The notes below the pieces were generated by a model. The model saw only the letters and a program-made list of their open reading frames with translations, made no database searches and was not told the DNA's origin. The translations under genes and the position numbers were made by a program. Shown piece by piece: positions 52,346-63,800 of a stretch of DNA of 64,000 nucleotides. The stretch comes from Hymenobacter terrenus (GTDB lineage Bacteria > Bacteroidota > Bacteroidia > Cytophagales > Hymenobacteraceae): positions 186,001 to 250,000 of the forward strand of contig NZ_LATM01000003.1 in NCBI RefSeq assembly GCF_000972495.1, given 5' to 3'. Within the stretch, counting starts at the first letter, position 1. Each line of letters begins with the position of its first letter.

Positions 52346-55240
52346 ATGCTTCACTTAGCCTCGTATCACTTTGTCAGACACTCTAGGTGGGTGGCAGTCA
52401 AGGTACTGGGCTGGGTGCTGGCTATTGCACTGTTTGGAGGCTGCTCCCCAGCACAGCCGAAACGTCCGACCTACCGCATTGTGTTTTCGCAGTGCACCAG
52501 CAAAGGTTTGTGGCGGCAGGCAATGCTGGAGGGCATCCAGCGCGAATTGAATTTTCACCCGGAAGTGCAATTTCAGATGCTCGACGCGCATGGCGAAAGC
52601 AAGGAGCAGCAGGTTCAGATTCGCTCACTGCCTCGGGGGAAAGTAGATTTATTGATTGTGACCCCCTGCGAAACGGTTACGCTGGCCGCGAATATGCAAG
52701 ACCCCTTGACGGCTGTCGTGGAACAAGTCTACGAGCAGGGATTGCCAGTAGTCGTGCTCGACCAGGCCCTTAATTCGCGCCGCTACACGGCCTATGTGGG
52801 GAGTTCCAACCGGGAAATAGGCCGGGCCGCTGCCAACTACGCTGCCACTCTACCCCAACGGCAAGGGCACGTAGTGGAAGTGTTAGGCATGCCTGGCACG
52901 ACCGCCGCCGCCGACCGGCACCAGGGCTTTGTGGAGCGCCTGGCCGCTCACCCTCGCCTGCAGTTGGTGGGGCAGGTATCCAGTGACTGGCAGTCTCTTA
53001 CCAAACAGGCCGAGCTGGAGGCGCTGCTGCGCGCCCACCCCGAAGTGGACCTCATTTTCGCCCACAGCGACGTGCTGGCGTTGGGAGCCTACCGCGTGTG
53101 TCAGCAGCTGGGCCGGGCTCGTAAAATGCGCATCATCGGGGTAGATGGGCTCCCTGGCCCTCAAGGGGGAATTGGACTGGTGCAGGACGGCGTGCTCTCG
53201 GCCTCCATTTTGAATTTGCCAGCGGGCGAGGAAGCCATGCGTCTGGCCATGCGCATCCTTGATAAACAGCCCTATGTTCGCGAAAACATGTTGGGCATCA
53301 CGGTTATCGACTCAGCCAATGTGTTGATGATGCGCCAGCAAACCGACCGGCTGGCCAGTCAGCAGCGCGATATTGAGCGGCAGCAGCAGCTAATGGATGC
53401 CTTACAAGCTACTTACGCTAGCCAGCAAACGATGCTCTATGGTTTGATGGGGGCTTTGCTGGCCGTGGCAGGGTTTGGGGGCTTGGCGTGGCGGGCCAAC
53501 CGTCAGCTGGCTCTGCGTAACAAGGAAAATACCCGCATTAACGCCCAGCTGACGGCTCAGAACGAGGAAATCAGTCATCAGCGTAATAAACTGGAGGAGC
53601 TGGCCGCCGAGGCCCGCGCCGCCACGGAGGCCAAACTACGTTTCTTCACCAACTTCTCGCATGAGCTGCGTACTCCGCTCACGCTGATATTGGGGCCGGT
53701 AGAAGAACTGCTCACGGATAAAGTCGGCCTGACCGCTGTGCAGCGCCATGACCTGGGGCTGGTGCGCCGCAATACCCAACGCCTGCTCCAGCTGGTGAAC
53801 CAGCTCATGGACTTCCGCAAAATGGAAGTGGGCAAAATGCGCGTGCGCGCTACCGAAGGCAACCTGGTAGACTTTGTCCGCGAAATCGTGGATGTGTTTG
53901 AGAAGCCCGCCCGCCTGCGCGGCATCGACCTGCGCTGGCTACCGGCCACGCCCGTGTGCAGCATGTGGTTCGATGCCAATATTCTGGATAAGGCCCTGTT
54001 TAACCTTCTTTCTAACGCGCTCAAATTCACCCCCGAGCATGGTCAGATTATAGTGCGGGTGCAGCCCGCCGACTCAGTTGGTCGGGCAGTACGCATTAGC
54101 GTAGAGGATACCGGGCCGGGCATCAGCGACGTCGACCAAGCGCACATTTTCGAATGGTTCTATCAAGGGCAGGCGAATGGGTCGGGGTCGGCCCAGGGCT
54201 CGGGCATGGGGCTGGCTCTGACCATGGGATTGGTGCGGCTGCATCAAGGCCAACTGGTTGTGCGTAGTCAGCCCGGGCAAGGCAGCGTGTTTGAGCTGAC
54301 CTTACCCCGCGAGCTGCCCACCGAGTTACGAGCCCCCCTTGTTCCTGCCAGCATTGCCACCCACGAACTACCCGCAACGCAGCGGCTATCTAATAAGTCA
54401 TTGCTAGAGAATATAGTAGTTGAGCCCGTGACGGAGGCAGAAACCGAGACTAGCGCTGCCACGGTGCTGAACGAAACAGTCGTGCTGGTCATCGAAGACA
54501 ATGTGGAGGTAAACGATTTTCTGGTACGCAAGCTAAGCGCTGATTATCAGGTGCAATCTGCCGCCGATGGCCTGACGGGACAGCAGTTGGCCATCGAGCT
54601 GATTCCGGACCTGATAGTGTGCGACGTGATGATGCCCGGCCTGAACGGCCTCGACTTAGTGACCCAGCTCCGGGAAGACTGGCGCACGAGCCACATTCCG
54701 GTGGTGTTGCTCACGGCCCGCAACGCGCCCGAGCAACAGGTAGAAGGCGTGCAAGCCGGCGCCGACCTCTACCTCACCAAACCGTTTCATCCGGCGCTAT
54801 TGTTGGAAAGTGTGCGCACGCTGCTGGCCAATCGGGCCCGCCAGCGTGAGCATTTCCGCCGCGAGCTGAGCCTCGATAAAACAACGGTGGCGCCAACCGA
54901 TGGCGACCAGCAGTTCCTAACCGACTTAGCCGCCATCGTCGAAGCCAACCTGGACAATACCGACCTAAGCGTAAACAGCATCGGGCGTAGCATGAACCTC
55001 TCGCGCATGCAGCTCTACCGCAAAGTCAAGGCCCTGCTGGGCATCGGCGTTTCGGAGTACATCCAGCACGTGCGCCTGACCAAAGCCCGCCAACTGCTGC
55101 TCGATGATACCTTGACTATTGCAGAGGTTGGCTATGAACTGGGTTTTTCCACGCCCTCTTACTTCTCCACCAGCTTCAAAGCAAAGTACCAGGTTTCACC
55201 CTCTGAGTTTCGTGCAATACACACCACGCCCGACGCTTGA
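52346..55240 (+). CDS. Hybrid two-component regulator with periplasmic sugar-binding-like sensor and AraC output
   Basis: The 964-residue protein has a lipoprotein-like or signal-anchor start (LAIALFGGC). A periplasmic LacI/RbsB-type binding domain spans residues 45-330 (YRIVFSQCTSKGLWRQAM, DLLIVTPC, DLIFAHSDVLALGAYRV, RIIGVDGLPGPQGG), and a membrane helix lies near 362-385 (LYGLMGALLAVAGFGGLAW). The cytoplasmic part has HisKA (His438 in TNFSHELRTPL), HATPase, a receiver (Asp759 in IVCDVMMPGLNG) and an AraC helix-turn-helix at the end (IAEVGYELGFSTPSYFSTSF). All parts look intact. Such proteins sense a sugar and switch on nearby polysaccharide genes. Targets here may be the PfkB kinase or the beta-helix proteins downstream. 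Confidence 0.93.
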   Translation: MLHLASYHFVRHSRWVAVKVLGWVLAIALFGGCSPAQPKRPTYRIVFSQCTSKGLWRQAMLEGIQRELNFHPEVQFQMLDAHGESKEQQVQIRSLPRGKVDLLIVTPCETVTLAANMQDPLTAVVEQVYEQGLPVVVLDQALNSRRYTAYVGSSNREIGRAAANYAATLPQRQGHVVEVLGMPGTTAAADRHQGFVERLAAHPRLQLVGQVSSDWQSLTKQAELEALLRAHPEVDLIFAHSDVLALGAYRVCQQLGRARKMRIIGVDGLPGPQGGIGLVQDGVLSASILNLPAGEEAMRLAMRILDKQPYVRENMLGITVIDSANVLMMRQQTDRLASQQRDIERQQQLMDALQATYASQQTMLYGLMGALLAVAGFGGLAWRANRQLALRNKENTRINAQLTAQNEEISHQRNKLEELAAEARAATEAKLRFFTNFSHELRTPLTLILGPVEELLTDKVGLTAVQRHDLGLVRRNTQRLLQLVNQLMDFRKMEVGKMRVRATEGNLVDFVREIVDVFEKPARLRGIDLRWLPATPVCSMWFDANILDKALFNLLSNALKFTPEHGQIIVRVQPADSVGRAVRISVEDTGPGISDVDQAHIFEWFYQGQANGSGSAQGSGMGLALTMGLVRLHQGQLVVRSQPGQGSVFELTLPRELPTELRAPLVPASIATHELPATQRLSNKSLLENIVVEPVTEAETETSAATVLNETVVLVIEDNVEVNDFLVRKLSADYQVQSAADGLTGQQLAIELIPDLIVCDVMMPGLNGLDLVTQLREDWRTSHIPVVLLTARNAPEQQVEGVQAGADLYLTKPFHPALLLESVRTLLANRARQREHFRRELSLDKTTVAPTDGDQQFLTDLAAIVEANLDNTDLSVNSIGRSMNLSRMQLYRKVKALLGIGVSEYIQHVRLTKARQLLLDDTLTIAEVGYELGFSTPSYFSTSFKAKYQVSPSEFRAIHTTPDA

Positions 55241-55702
55241 GCGTGAATGCCGGAAACCCCTGCGCGGCCAGTTGGCGACGCAACTACTACTCCTGCTTGC
55301 CGGCGGCACCATTGAGGGCCCGGAATTGAGCAGGGAGTAAACTATCCTGGCAGGAACAATCCGCCAAGGCATTCAAATGCTGTTCCTGCTGACGGACCTA
55401 TGGTTGCTGTCCGATTTGGGCGGCACACAGGCGAACGTAGTTGGTGGGCACAAGCATAGCCACAGGTTTGGTCAAAACCCGTAATAAAGGTGTTCAACCT
55501 AGTTTGAAGGGGTGTGCATTTGCGAAAGTGTGTTTCAAAATTGAAAGTGGAAGAAGTATAGCGAAACTATTTAAATTAATAAAATACTGATAATAATTAA
55601 TTTATGCTCCAAAAGCACATGTGAAGAATCCGCATAAGCTTTTGTGCAATCCAAGAAAGTGCGGGGTGGGGGAGTAGCGGAACTTTGAGAAAACCGTTTC
55701 CC
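55241..55702. other. Intergenic region before the PfkB gene
   Basis: No gene is supported in about 460 bases. The first half is GC-rich with short frames lacking protein features. The second half is AT-rich (around 55560-55610) and probably holds the PfkB promoter. No clear terminator follows the regulator. Confidence 0.5.
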
Positions 55703-56596
55703 ATGCCAGCGCCTACTACTATTGTCTGCTTCGGAGAAACCCTGTGGGATGTGCTGCCCAGCAGCCGTCAGCCGGGCGGAGCGCCCTGTAATGTTGCCCT
55801 GCATCTGCTCCAGTTAGGCCAGTCAGCCCAGCTCATCAGCCGCGTGGGCGACGAAGAACTAGGCCACGAATTGCTGACTTTTTTAGTGGCCCGCGGCCTT
55901 GATCCGGAGCTGGTGCAGCTTAGTCATTCCCACTTAACTGGCATGGTGAAGGCTAACGTTAACACAAATGGCCAGCAGGTGAACTACCGAATAGTACAAC
56001 CGCTGGCCTGGGACTATATTCAATTCACGCAAAAGCTGCGCACGGTTACCAGCCAAGCCAATATAATGGTGTATGGCTCCCTGGCCGCCCGGAGTCAGGT
56101 TAGTCGCGAAACCTTGTATCGGCTGTTGCAATACGCTAGCTTCAAGGTGTTCGACTTGAACTTGCGGCCGCCGCACTACTCTCGCGAAGTAGTGAAATAC
56201 CTGCTTAAGCAGGCTGACCTGGTAAAGCTCAATGAAAGGGAACTGACAGAAGTTATGCAATGGCTGGGGCATCCGGCTACCCCGCATTCGGCCCTGCCGT
56301 GGCTAGCCCAGCAGTTCAACCTGCGGGCCATTTGTCTGACTAAAGGCGCCGCTGGTGCCTCGCTTTACATTGATGGCGCTTGGTGGCACAGTGCGGGCTT
56401 CCCTGTGACAGTAGCAGACCCCGTTGGCTGCGGCGACGCGTTCTTGGCTGCCTTTTTAGCCAGTTGGGTAGCTGGCCAGCCACCTGCCCAGTGCTTGCGC
56501 CGCGCCTGCGCGGCGGGGGCCGTAGTGGCCAGTCGGCACGGGGCGACGCCGACTTTAACGGAAATGGACCTTCATGCTATTCTTGAAAAAGGCTAA
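55703..56596 (+). CDS. PfkB-family carbohydrate kinase (fructokinase-like)
   Basis: The 297-residue protein starts with TIVCFGETLWDVLPSSRQPGGAPCNVALHLLQLG, quoted here in overlapping short pieces: CFGETLWDVLP and GGAPCNVALHL. The second signature DPVGCGDAFLAAFLA near residue 250 carries the catalytic Asp. NLRPPHYSREVV and VKLNERELTEV are also family-like. It phosphorylates a sugar with ATP; the GAPxNVA form and DLNLRPPHY favour fructokinase, without certainty. The ATG at 55703 is chosen over a TTG 18 bases upstream. It stands alone downstream of the hybrid regulator. Confidence 0.86.
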   Translation: MPAPTTIVCFGETLWDVLPSSRQPGGAPCNVALHLLQLGQSAQLISRVGDEELGHELLTFLVARGLDPELVQLSHSHLTGMVKANVNTNGQQVNYRIVQPLAWDYIQFTQKLRTVTSQANIMVYGSLAARSQVSRETLYRLLQYASFKVFDLNLRPPHYSREVVKYLLKQADLVKLNERELTEVMQWLGHPATPHSALPWLAQQFNLRAICLTKGAAGASLYIDGAWWHSAGFPVTVADPVGCGDAFLAAFLASWVAGQPPAQCLRRACAAGAVVASRHGATPTLTEMDLHAILEKG

Positions 56597-56692
56597 GCCC
56601 CCATTCTTTCAGTTTCACGGTTTGTGTCGCTTGGGCGGCGTCAACCTCCTGCAGTATATTTATTCATCGCTCACCCTTTAACCCAAATTCCC

Positions 56693-59600
56693 ATGAAAAA
56701 CAAAGTACCGCAACTGCTTCTGTGGTTGTTATTATGCTGCGCGTTTTCCAACGCTTACGCCCAGAATTATTACGTGTCAGCTTTAATCGGCTCGGACAGT
56801 AATGATGGCTTAACCCCCGCTACCCCCGTGGCCACCATCCAAAGAGGGTCGGATTTGGTGGGCCCTGGAGGAACGGTGTATATTATGAACGGCACCTACA
56901 GGAAAACCACCTTCGGCGCCCTTCTGGACTTCAAAAAGTCTGGTGCCCCCGGCGCCTATATCACCTTCACTCCTTACCCGGGTCATAGCCCTCTGCTAAC
57001 GGCTTCGGGCGGTTGCTGGGAGGCGGTCGTCATTGATGGCTCCTACGTGATTCTCGACGGCTTGGAATTGGAAGGCCGCAATGCCGATCTAACGTTGGCT
57101 GGGGCCGAGGAGGCTTACCTGAAATCCTATGGGACACCGAGAGTATTCGATGCCAAGTATAATACGGGAGGAATTAGCATGGCGAAGACGCCGGGTACCA
57201 ATCCCCATCATATTATTATTCGCAACTGCAAAATCCATGATTTTCCTGGCGGTGGCATAGGTGCTGGCGTGGGTTCTGGGGACGCAACAACGGCTGCGGG
57301 TTGCGATTATGTAACGATAGAAAACAACCTGGTATATAACAACTGTTGGTATACCATGTATGCTGGTAGCGGCATTAGCGTTTTTGGCCCTAAACCGATT
57401 GACAGCTTCACGGGCTACAAAATTTTTGTGCGTGGCAACACAGTGTATAACAATTTCATTCAAGTGAAATGGCGGCGGGGCAATCAAGCGACGGATATCT
57501 TTTCCGACGGCAACGGCATCATCCTCGATGCCAACAATGGCACCCAGAACCGACCAATCTATACGGGCCGCACGTTGGTGGAGAATAATGTGAGCTACAA
57601 CAACGGTGGCGGCGGGGTGCATGGCTTCCAAGCCGCACGCATCGATATCATCAATAACACCGCCTATAACAATGGGACGACTGTAGGGTACCCGGAAATC
57701 GATGGGCAAGACGGGACGGATGTGAAGATTTACAACAACATCATGTACGCCCGCACCGGTGGCAATTGCAACGGCAACGATGCTGGCGCCACCTACGATT
57801 TCAATGTCTACTACAACGGCCCCTATTTCCGGGCGGGCACCAACGACATCGTGGCCAACCCCAATTTTGTGAGACTCGGGGTGGATGGCAGTGCCGATTT
57901 TCGGCTCCAGGCCCCTAGCCCGGCCCTGAATTCGGGCAGTGCAACTCCCGGCTTCTTCAGCTCTGTAGACATCACTGGCGCTATCCGCCCGCAGGGCAGC
58001 CAATCGGACCGCGGCGCCTACGAGTTTCAATCGGGCACCCAGGCCCAAACCATCACCTTCGCCGCCTTGCCCGCGCTAAAAGTGGGCGATGCCGACTATG
58101 CTCCGCAGGCAACGGCTTCGTCGGGCTTGCCCGTGTTCTATCGCAGCTCCAATCCGAGCGTGGCGGTTGTTATTGATGGGAAGATTCAGCTCGTGGGTGG
58201 GGGAACCACCACCATCACGGCCTCGCAGGGCGGCAATGTGACCTACGCGGCGGCACCCGAGGTCAGCCAACCGCTTACCGTAGACGGAACCGGCTTTGGC
58301 ACGCTGAGCATGAACTCCACGTTTGATACTGGCACTCAGGGGTGGCGCACCTTCGTCAACAAAGCACCTGCTACGATAGCAATTGCCGCAGTGCCCAAGG
58401 AGGGTTATACTGGCAATGCGTTAGAAACGACGGTGGTCCCCATCACCGGTAGCACCGGTGGCACCTTTGATGTGCAGCTGATTCACCCCCTGCCAGTGGA
58501 AGCAGGCAAATCCTACACCATTCGCTTCCGGGCCAGCACGGCCACTCCCGCCCCCGTGGATCTGGTGGTACAGTCCGACAAAGCGCCTTTTACCTCGTAT
58601 CGGTCGTTTTTTGGGACCCGCTTCACGGCAACCCCCACCACGTACACCTTTACGTTTACGCCGCCCACCAACGACGATACCGCGCTGCTCAAGTTCATGC
58701 TGGGCCGCTTCACGTCCCCGGTGTATATCGATGATGTTGTCATTACCTCCACGCCGGCACCCGTGATGGTGGTTAAGCAGGGCACGACGGTTATTGCCGA
58801 CAATACGCCCACCAACACGAACAGCAATTATGATTTTGGTGCGGTGACGTTCGGCCAACCCAAGAAGGTCACGTTCAGTCTTGAGAATATCGGTACGCGG
58901 ACCTTGAATTTGCTGTACGCGCAGAAAATAAGGGTGACGGGCGCAGGGTTTTCTCTGGCCACCAATGTGCCCGCGCCTACTATTGAGGCAGGTGGCAAGG
59001 TTACGTTTGAAGTGCAGTTCACAGCCCCAGGTAGCGGCGTTTTCAAGGGCAGCCTCATCATCGCCAATAGCGACCCAGCTGTAAACAAGAATCCTTATAA
59101 CTTCACCTTTACGGCCACGGGCGTGAAGGCCGATCAAACCATCGCCTTCAACGACACCACGGCCCTTACCTACGGCGACGATGCCCGGACGCTAGCGGCC
59201 ACAGCCGCTTCCGGCTTGCCGGTGACGTATACCTTAATCAGCGGCCCGGGCGCCATTAGCCAAGGCAACGTTCTTTCCTACACTGGGGTGGGCGAGCTGG
59301 TTGTCGAAGCCACTCAGGCGGGCAATGTTGGCTACAACGCCGCCGCGCCGGTGCGCCGCACCATCGTGGTGAGCCCGAAAGAGCTGCTGGTAACCGCCGC
59401 CGACAAGACCGTCACCTACGGGGCCCCCGCACCGGCCTATACCTACACCATCACCGGCTTTGTGCTGGGCGAGACGGAAGCGCAAATCACCGGCAGCCCG
59501 GTGCTCAGCAGTGCATACACACCGGCCACGCCAGCTACCGAGGCGCCCGTTATCAGCGTGGCGCAGGGCTCCTTGAGCGCTGCCAACTACCGCTTCACCT

Positions 59601-60358
59601 TAGTGAACGGTCGGGTCACCATCAACCACACCTTCCCGCTGTTGCTGGAAGCAGAAACGGCCACGGTAAATGGCGGCAAAGTAGCCTCAATATTCAGTGG
59701 CTATACCGGCACAGGCTACGTTGGCAAAATCAACCGGACGAACGACTACGTGGAATGGACTGCCAACGTCTCGGGGGCCGGGGTCAGCAATCTGGTATTC
59801 CGGTATGCTTCGGCCAATGGTCCTCAAAGACTGTTTTTAACCGTCAATGGCGTCACGCTGCCGGCGCGGGTTCAATTCGTCAATACCTGTGACTGGAGAC
59901 ATTGGACGACCGTCTCGGTATCGGCCAACCTGAATGCCGGCCTCAACACCATTCGCCTCAGCGGTGGCGGCAATGCCAGCCCCAACATCGACCACCTGCT
60001 GATTACCAACGATACTTATGGAACCTCGGCACCCCTGGCTCTGACCAGCCTGACGGGTAATAGCAACCAACAGGGCAGCCCCACATCCGCCCAAAACCTG
60101 GACGAACTGAGCATCAAGGTGTATCCGGTGCCTGCCATTACCAACTTGCAGCTGGCAGTTCCGGCGCAGGGCCATGGCGAAATCCTGGTGCAAATCATGG
60201 ATCAATACGGACGGGTAATCTGCTCGAAGAGCGTCCCGGCTAAGCAGGGCCTGAATGATTTCGACTTCGACGTGCGAGCCGTCCCCGCCGGGAGCTATAT
60301 CCTGCGAATGACTACTGCTGAATTCAGCAAAACACAATTCGTTTCAATAGACAAATAA
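56693..60358 (+). CDS. Large secreted beta-helix protein with carbohydrate-binding module and T9SS tail
   Basis: The 1221-residue protein has a signal peptide (ending NAYAQ). A right-handed beta-helix covers about 25-440, with YYVSALIGSDSNDGLTPATP, VIDGSYVILDGLELEGR, HHIIIRNCKIHDFPGGG and many VxxN rungs, typical of polysaccharide lyases and other surface enzymes. Ig-like and choice-of-anchor domains follow (706 onward: NYDFGAVTFGQPKKVTFSLEN). MBG-type domains start at about 812 and a CBM6/35-like module at about 983 (LLLEAETATVNGGKV, TGYVGKINRTNDYVEW). The sorting domain begins at about 1140 (IKVYPVPAITNLQLAV). No catalytic residues were identified. It is followed by a terminator and a paralogue. 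Confidence 0.88.
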   Translation: MKNKVPQLLLWLLLCCAFSNAYAQNYYVSALIGSDSNDGLTPATPVATIQRGSDLVGPGGTVYIMNGTYRKTTFGALLDFKKSGAPGAYITFTPYPGHSPLLTASGGCWEAVVIDGSYVILDGLELEGRNADLTLAGAEEAYLKSYGTPRVFDAKYNTGGISMAKTPGTNPHHIIIRNCKIHDFPGGGIGAGVGSGDATTAAGCDYVTIENNLVYNNCWYTMYAGSGISVFGPKPIDSFTGYKIFVRGNTVYNNFIQVKWRRGNQATDIFSDGNGIILDANNGTQNRPIYTGRTLVENNVSYNNGGGGVHGFQAARIDIINNTAYNNGTTVGYPEIDGQDGTDVKIYNNIMYARTGGNCNGNDAGATYDFNVYYNGPYFRAGTNDIVANPNFVRLGVDGSADFRLQAPSPALNSGSATPGFFSSVDITGAIRPQGSQSDRGAYEFQSGTQAQTITFAALPALKVGDADYAPQATASSGLPVFYRSSNPSVAVVIDGKIQLVGGGTTTITASQGGNVTYAAAPEVSQPLTVDGTGFGTLSMNSTFDTGTQGWRTFVNKAPATIAIAAVPKEGYTGNALETTVVPITGSTGGTFDVQLIHPLPVEAGKSYTIRFRASTATPAPVDLVVQSDKAPFTSYRSFFGTRFTATPTTYTFTFTPPTNDDTALLKFMLGRFTSPVYIDDVVITSTPAPVMVVKQGTTVIADNTPTNTNSNYDFGAVTFGQPKKVTFSLENIGTRTLNLLYAQKIRVTGAGFSLATNVPAPTIEAGGKVTFEVQFTAPGSGVFKGSLIIANSDPAVNKNPYNFTFTATGVKADQTIAFNDTTALTYGDDARTLAATAASGLPVTYTLISGPGAISQGNVLSYTGVGELVVEATQAGNVGYNAAAPVRRTIVVSPKELLVTAADKTVTYGAPAPAYTYTITGFVLGETEAQITGSPVLSSAYTPATPATEAPVISVAQGSLSAANYRFTLVNGRVTINHTFPLLLEAETATVNGGKVASIFSGYTGTGYVGKINRTNDYVEWTANVSGAGVSNLVFRYASANGPQRLFLTVNGVTLPARVQFVNTCDWRHWTTVSVSANLNAGLNTIRLSGGGNASPNIDHLLITNDTYGTSAPLALTSLTGNSNQQGSPTSAQNLDELSIKVYPVPAITNLQLAVPAQGHGEILVQIMDQYGRVICSKSVPAKQGLNDFDFDVRAVPAGSYILRMTTAEFSKTQFVSIDK

Positions 60359-60382
60359 CCCCTTTCCGGTTTCACGCTCAAG

Positions 60383-60419
60383 AAACACCCTTGCTGGCTA
60401 TGTCGGCAAGGGTGTTTTT
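60383..60419 (+). terminator. Terminator after the first beta-helix gene
   Basis: AAACACCCTTGC and GCAAGGGTGTTT form a 12-base stem followed by TT and C. It begins 24 bases after the stop codon. Confidence 0.8.
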
Positions 60420-60870
60420 CGCCGACTACGGTCGGCATCAGAGCTCCTGTATTCGACCAGTCAGTTATCGCCGTTAAACGGCCTCTTCTCTAACTCATCT
60501 ACAAAAATCCGCCCCATAACAGGAAGCCGTTTCAAATCCTATTTCCTCAAGGATTGCCGGGCATGAACGTTAGCTTCAGGCCTACTTCTCCCGCCTAAAG
60601 GGGGCCGTTGTGTGCTCTGCGGTATTTACCACCAACCGTGACACCGCTCATTTGTGAAGAACAGGAAACTAGCTGTTGAATAGGCTCATGCAGTGGATAC
60701 TTGCCACTGCATGAGCCTATTCAACCTGTCCCTGGCTGGGGACGACAGTGTTTGGTCATTCGACCTAACCACAGGCGCACATAACGTGCTGCCCGCTGCT
60801 ACCACTGAATTTAGTATTTTTCTCTTTCAATTTTCTTGTTTTTCACTAATCCGTTTCACTAAATCCCACT
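60420..60870. other. Intergenic region between the two beta-helix genes
   Basis: About 450 bases without a gene, apart from a 22-bp hairpin at 60675-60725. A frame starting at 60693 overlaps the hairpin and the start of the next gene and is not supported. The last 100 bases are AT-rich and likely contain the promoter of the next gene. Confidence 0.5.
60675..60725. repeat. 22-bp perfect hairpin upstream of the second beta-helix gene
   Basis: The arms at 60675-60696 and 60704-60725 are exact complements around a seven-base loop ATACTTG. The stem contains TAGGCTCATGCAGTGG. No T run follows. It lies 145 bases before the start codon and could be an operator or mRNA structure. Confidence 0.75.
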
Positions 60871-63800
60871 ATGAGGAATACATTTTTACTCTTTTATCTG
60901 GTGCTGTGCTGTTTTTCCAGCGCCCGCGCTACGAACTACTATGTCTCGTCGGGAGCCAACTCTCCTGTGCTAGGCATCAACTCTACAACAGGCGGGCGGG
61001 GGCTGAGTCCAAACCTGCCTTTTGCCACTATTCAGTACGCGGCCGACCTCACTAATCCTGGCGATACCGTTTTCGTACGTTCCGGTACCTACATCCGGCC
61101 CTTTTCCTTTTCCCTCGGGGTGGTCGATATCACCCGCACGGGCACTCCCTCCCAGTGGATTGTATTTCGCAACTACCGCGAGGAGAAGCCGCTGATTACA
61201 TTCAATACCTACAACGGCTTTCGGATCAACGCCGCGGTGGCATACATCGAAATCAGTGGATTCCGCATTCAGGGCAACAACGGCAATGTGACCCTCGCTG
61301 CCGCTACCAACCAACCCGGTAGCTGCGCCCTGAATGGCGTGGGTACACCTCCACCCATCTACAACGGTACTGGTATTTCGGCCGATGGCCGGCCCAGCCA
61401 AAGCACGGGCCATCCGCACCACCTGCGCTTCGTCAACAATGAGGTGTTCGACTGTGGCGCGGCGGGCATCACCGCCATCGAGTCCGACTACATCACCATC
61501 GAGAACAACCTGATTTATAATAACAGCTGGTACACCGTGTACGGGGGAAGCGGCATTTCCTTCCTCGCCAGCTGGAACCTCGACACGAACCCGGGCTACC
61601 ACATGATAGTGCGCAACAACCGGGTTTTTGGCAATCGTCTCTTCGTGCCTTGGTATAATAAATTCTCTACTGCCGCCAACAAATGTCAGGGCATCACCGA
61701 CGGTAACGGCATCATCGTCGACACCAACCGCGAGTTGGCCTACACGGGCAGCACGCTCATCGCCAACAATGTCATTGTTAACAACGGTGGCGCCGGCGTG
61801 CAGGTCTTTAAGTCCGACAACGTGGACATCATCAACAATACCTTCTACCAGAATGCGCGCAGTCCCGAGCTAAACGCCAGCCGCGGAGAGGTGTTTACCA
61901 ATCTATCGGATAACATCTTAGTGCAGAATAATATTCTGGCTACCGACAACCTCAATCCGGTCAGCAGTACCAGCCGCACGCCCAACCTAGTCTACAACTA
62001 CAACCTCTTGTTCGGCGGCCGGCCCATGACCACGCCCGTGCCCGGTACCAACGTGGTGCGAGCCGACCCGCAGTTTGTGAACCCAACCACGGACCCGTTC
62101 ACTGCCGATTTCCGCCTAAAAGCTACCAGCCCAGCTATTAATGTTGGAGTCAACAATCTGCTCTCGGCTACTGACCTCCTCGGCAACCCCCGCGTGGCGG
62201 GTGCCAACCCCGACTTAGGCGCCTACGAGTACGATGCCGCACTGATCATCCCTTCCACTACTTGGCTGGGCGGTGGTACCACCGATTGGAACGCGGCCAG
62301 CAACTGGTCGGCCGGGATACCGACCAGTACTTTGGATGCCTCCATTCCCGCTGGTGCGTCGCCCTATCCGGTGGTTGCCACTGCCGCGACTGTGCGCACT
62401 CTGACCATCGGTGCCAGCGCCAGCCTAACGATGGGTGGGGGCACGCTGGAGGTGAAAGGAGATATCCGCAACAGTGGCACCTTCAACGCCACCGGCGGCA
62501 CCGTCACCTTGAACGGCACCACGGCGCAAACCTTGGGCGGCACCACGCAATTCTGGAACCTGACCGTTGCTAACAGTGCCAATGTGTTCCAGGGCGGGGC
62601 CGTGAGTATTCGCCGCGTGCTCACCCCAGTCACCGGTACCCTCATTGCCAACGGCCAACTAACGCTGCTTTCCGACGCGGCGGGTACGGCCTTGGTCGAC
62701 AACAGCGGAGCAGGCTCGGTGAGCGGCAGCGTAGTGGTGCAACGCTACATCGACCCCAGCTCCAATACCGGCGCGGGCTACCGCCACTACAGCTCCCCCG
62801 TCGCGGGCAGCACCGTGGCTGACCTGACCACGACCGGCTTCACCCCAGATGTGAGCCAGGCCGCCACCTACAATGCCTCGGCGACGCCTGGCACCACCAC
62901 GCCGTTTCCCACCGTTTTCGCCTACGACCAGAGCCGCGTGACGCTCACCAACAACTACACGCCGTTTGACCGTGGCTTCGTGGTGCCCACCGCCCTGACT
63001 ACTCCCCTGGCAGTGGGCCGGGGCTATGCCGTTAATATCGATGCTGCATCGGTGGTCGACTTCGTCGGTACCCTGACCAACGGCCCGCTGACCCTGGCGC
63101 TGACGCGCAATGCCGCTGGCTCGGCGAATGCCACCGAGGCTGGCTGGCAGCTGCTGGGTAACCCATACCCCGCCCCACTCGACTACAGTCTGGTGGCGGC
63201 TAGTGACCGCACGGGCCTGGAGGCGGCTATCTATGTGAACGTGAGCACCAGCCAGTATGCGGGCACCTACCGCAGCTACGCTAACGGCATCGGTAACCCC
63301 GTGCTGCCGGTTGGCCAAGGCTTCTTTGCCCGCGTGGCCAATGGCCAGACCAGCGCCTCACTCACCTTCCGCAACAGCCAGCGCCTGACCACCGCCAACA
63401 GCACCACCTTCCAGCGCGCCGCTGCCGACGTGCGGCCCTTGGTACAGCTGGAACTGCGGGCGACGACCGGTGCTGCTGATGCGTTCTACGCCTATGCCGA
63501 AACCGGCGCTACCTCGGACTTCGACGCCCAGTATGACGCCCGTAAGCTGCCCAATTCCTCCGGCCTGAACCTGGCTTCGATAGCCAGCAGCGGCGAGGGG
63601 CTGTCAATCGACGGCCGCCCGGTTTTCACCGCTAACACCGTGCTCGCTCTGACCGTGGGCGTGCCCAACGCCGGACCCTATACCATCACGGCCGCCGCCA
63701 TCAACAACCTACCCGCCACGCTCGACGCCCTGCTCACTGATGCCCTAACGGGCCAGACCGTGAACCTACGCCAGCAGCCGGCCTACGCCTTCAGCGTGAG

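Noticed and set aside
60693-61055. 120-codon frame starting in the 22-bp hairpin
   Set aside because: It overlaps the signal peptide of the second beta-helix protein in another frame and has no motif.
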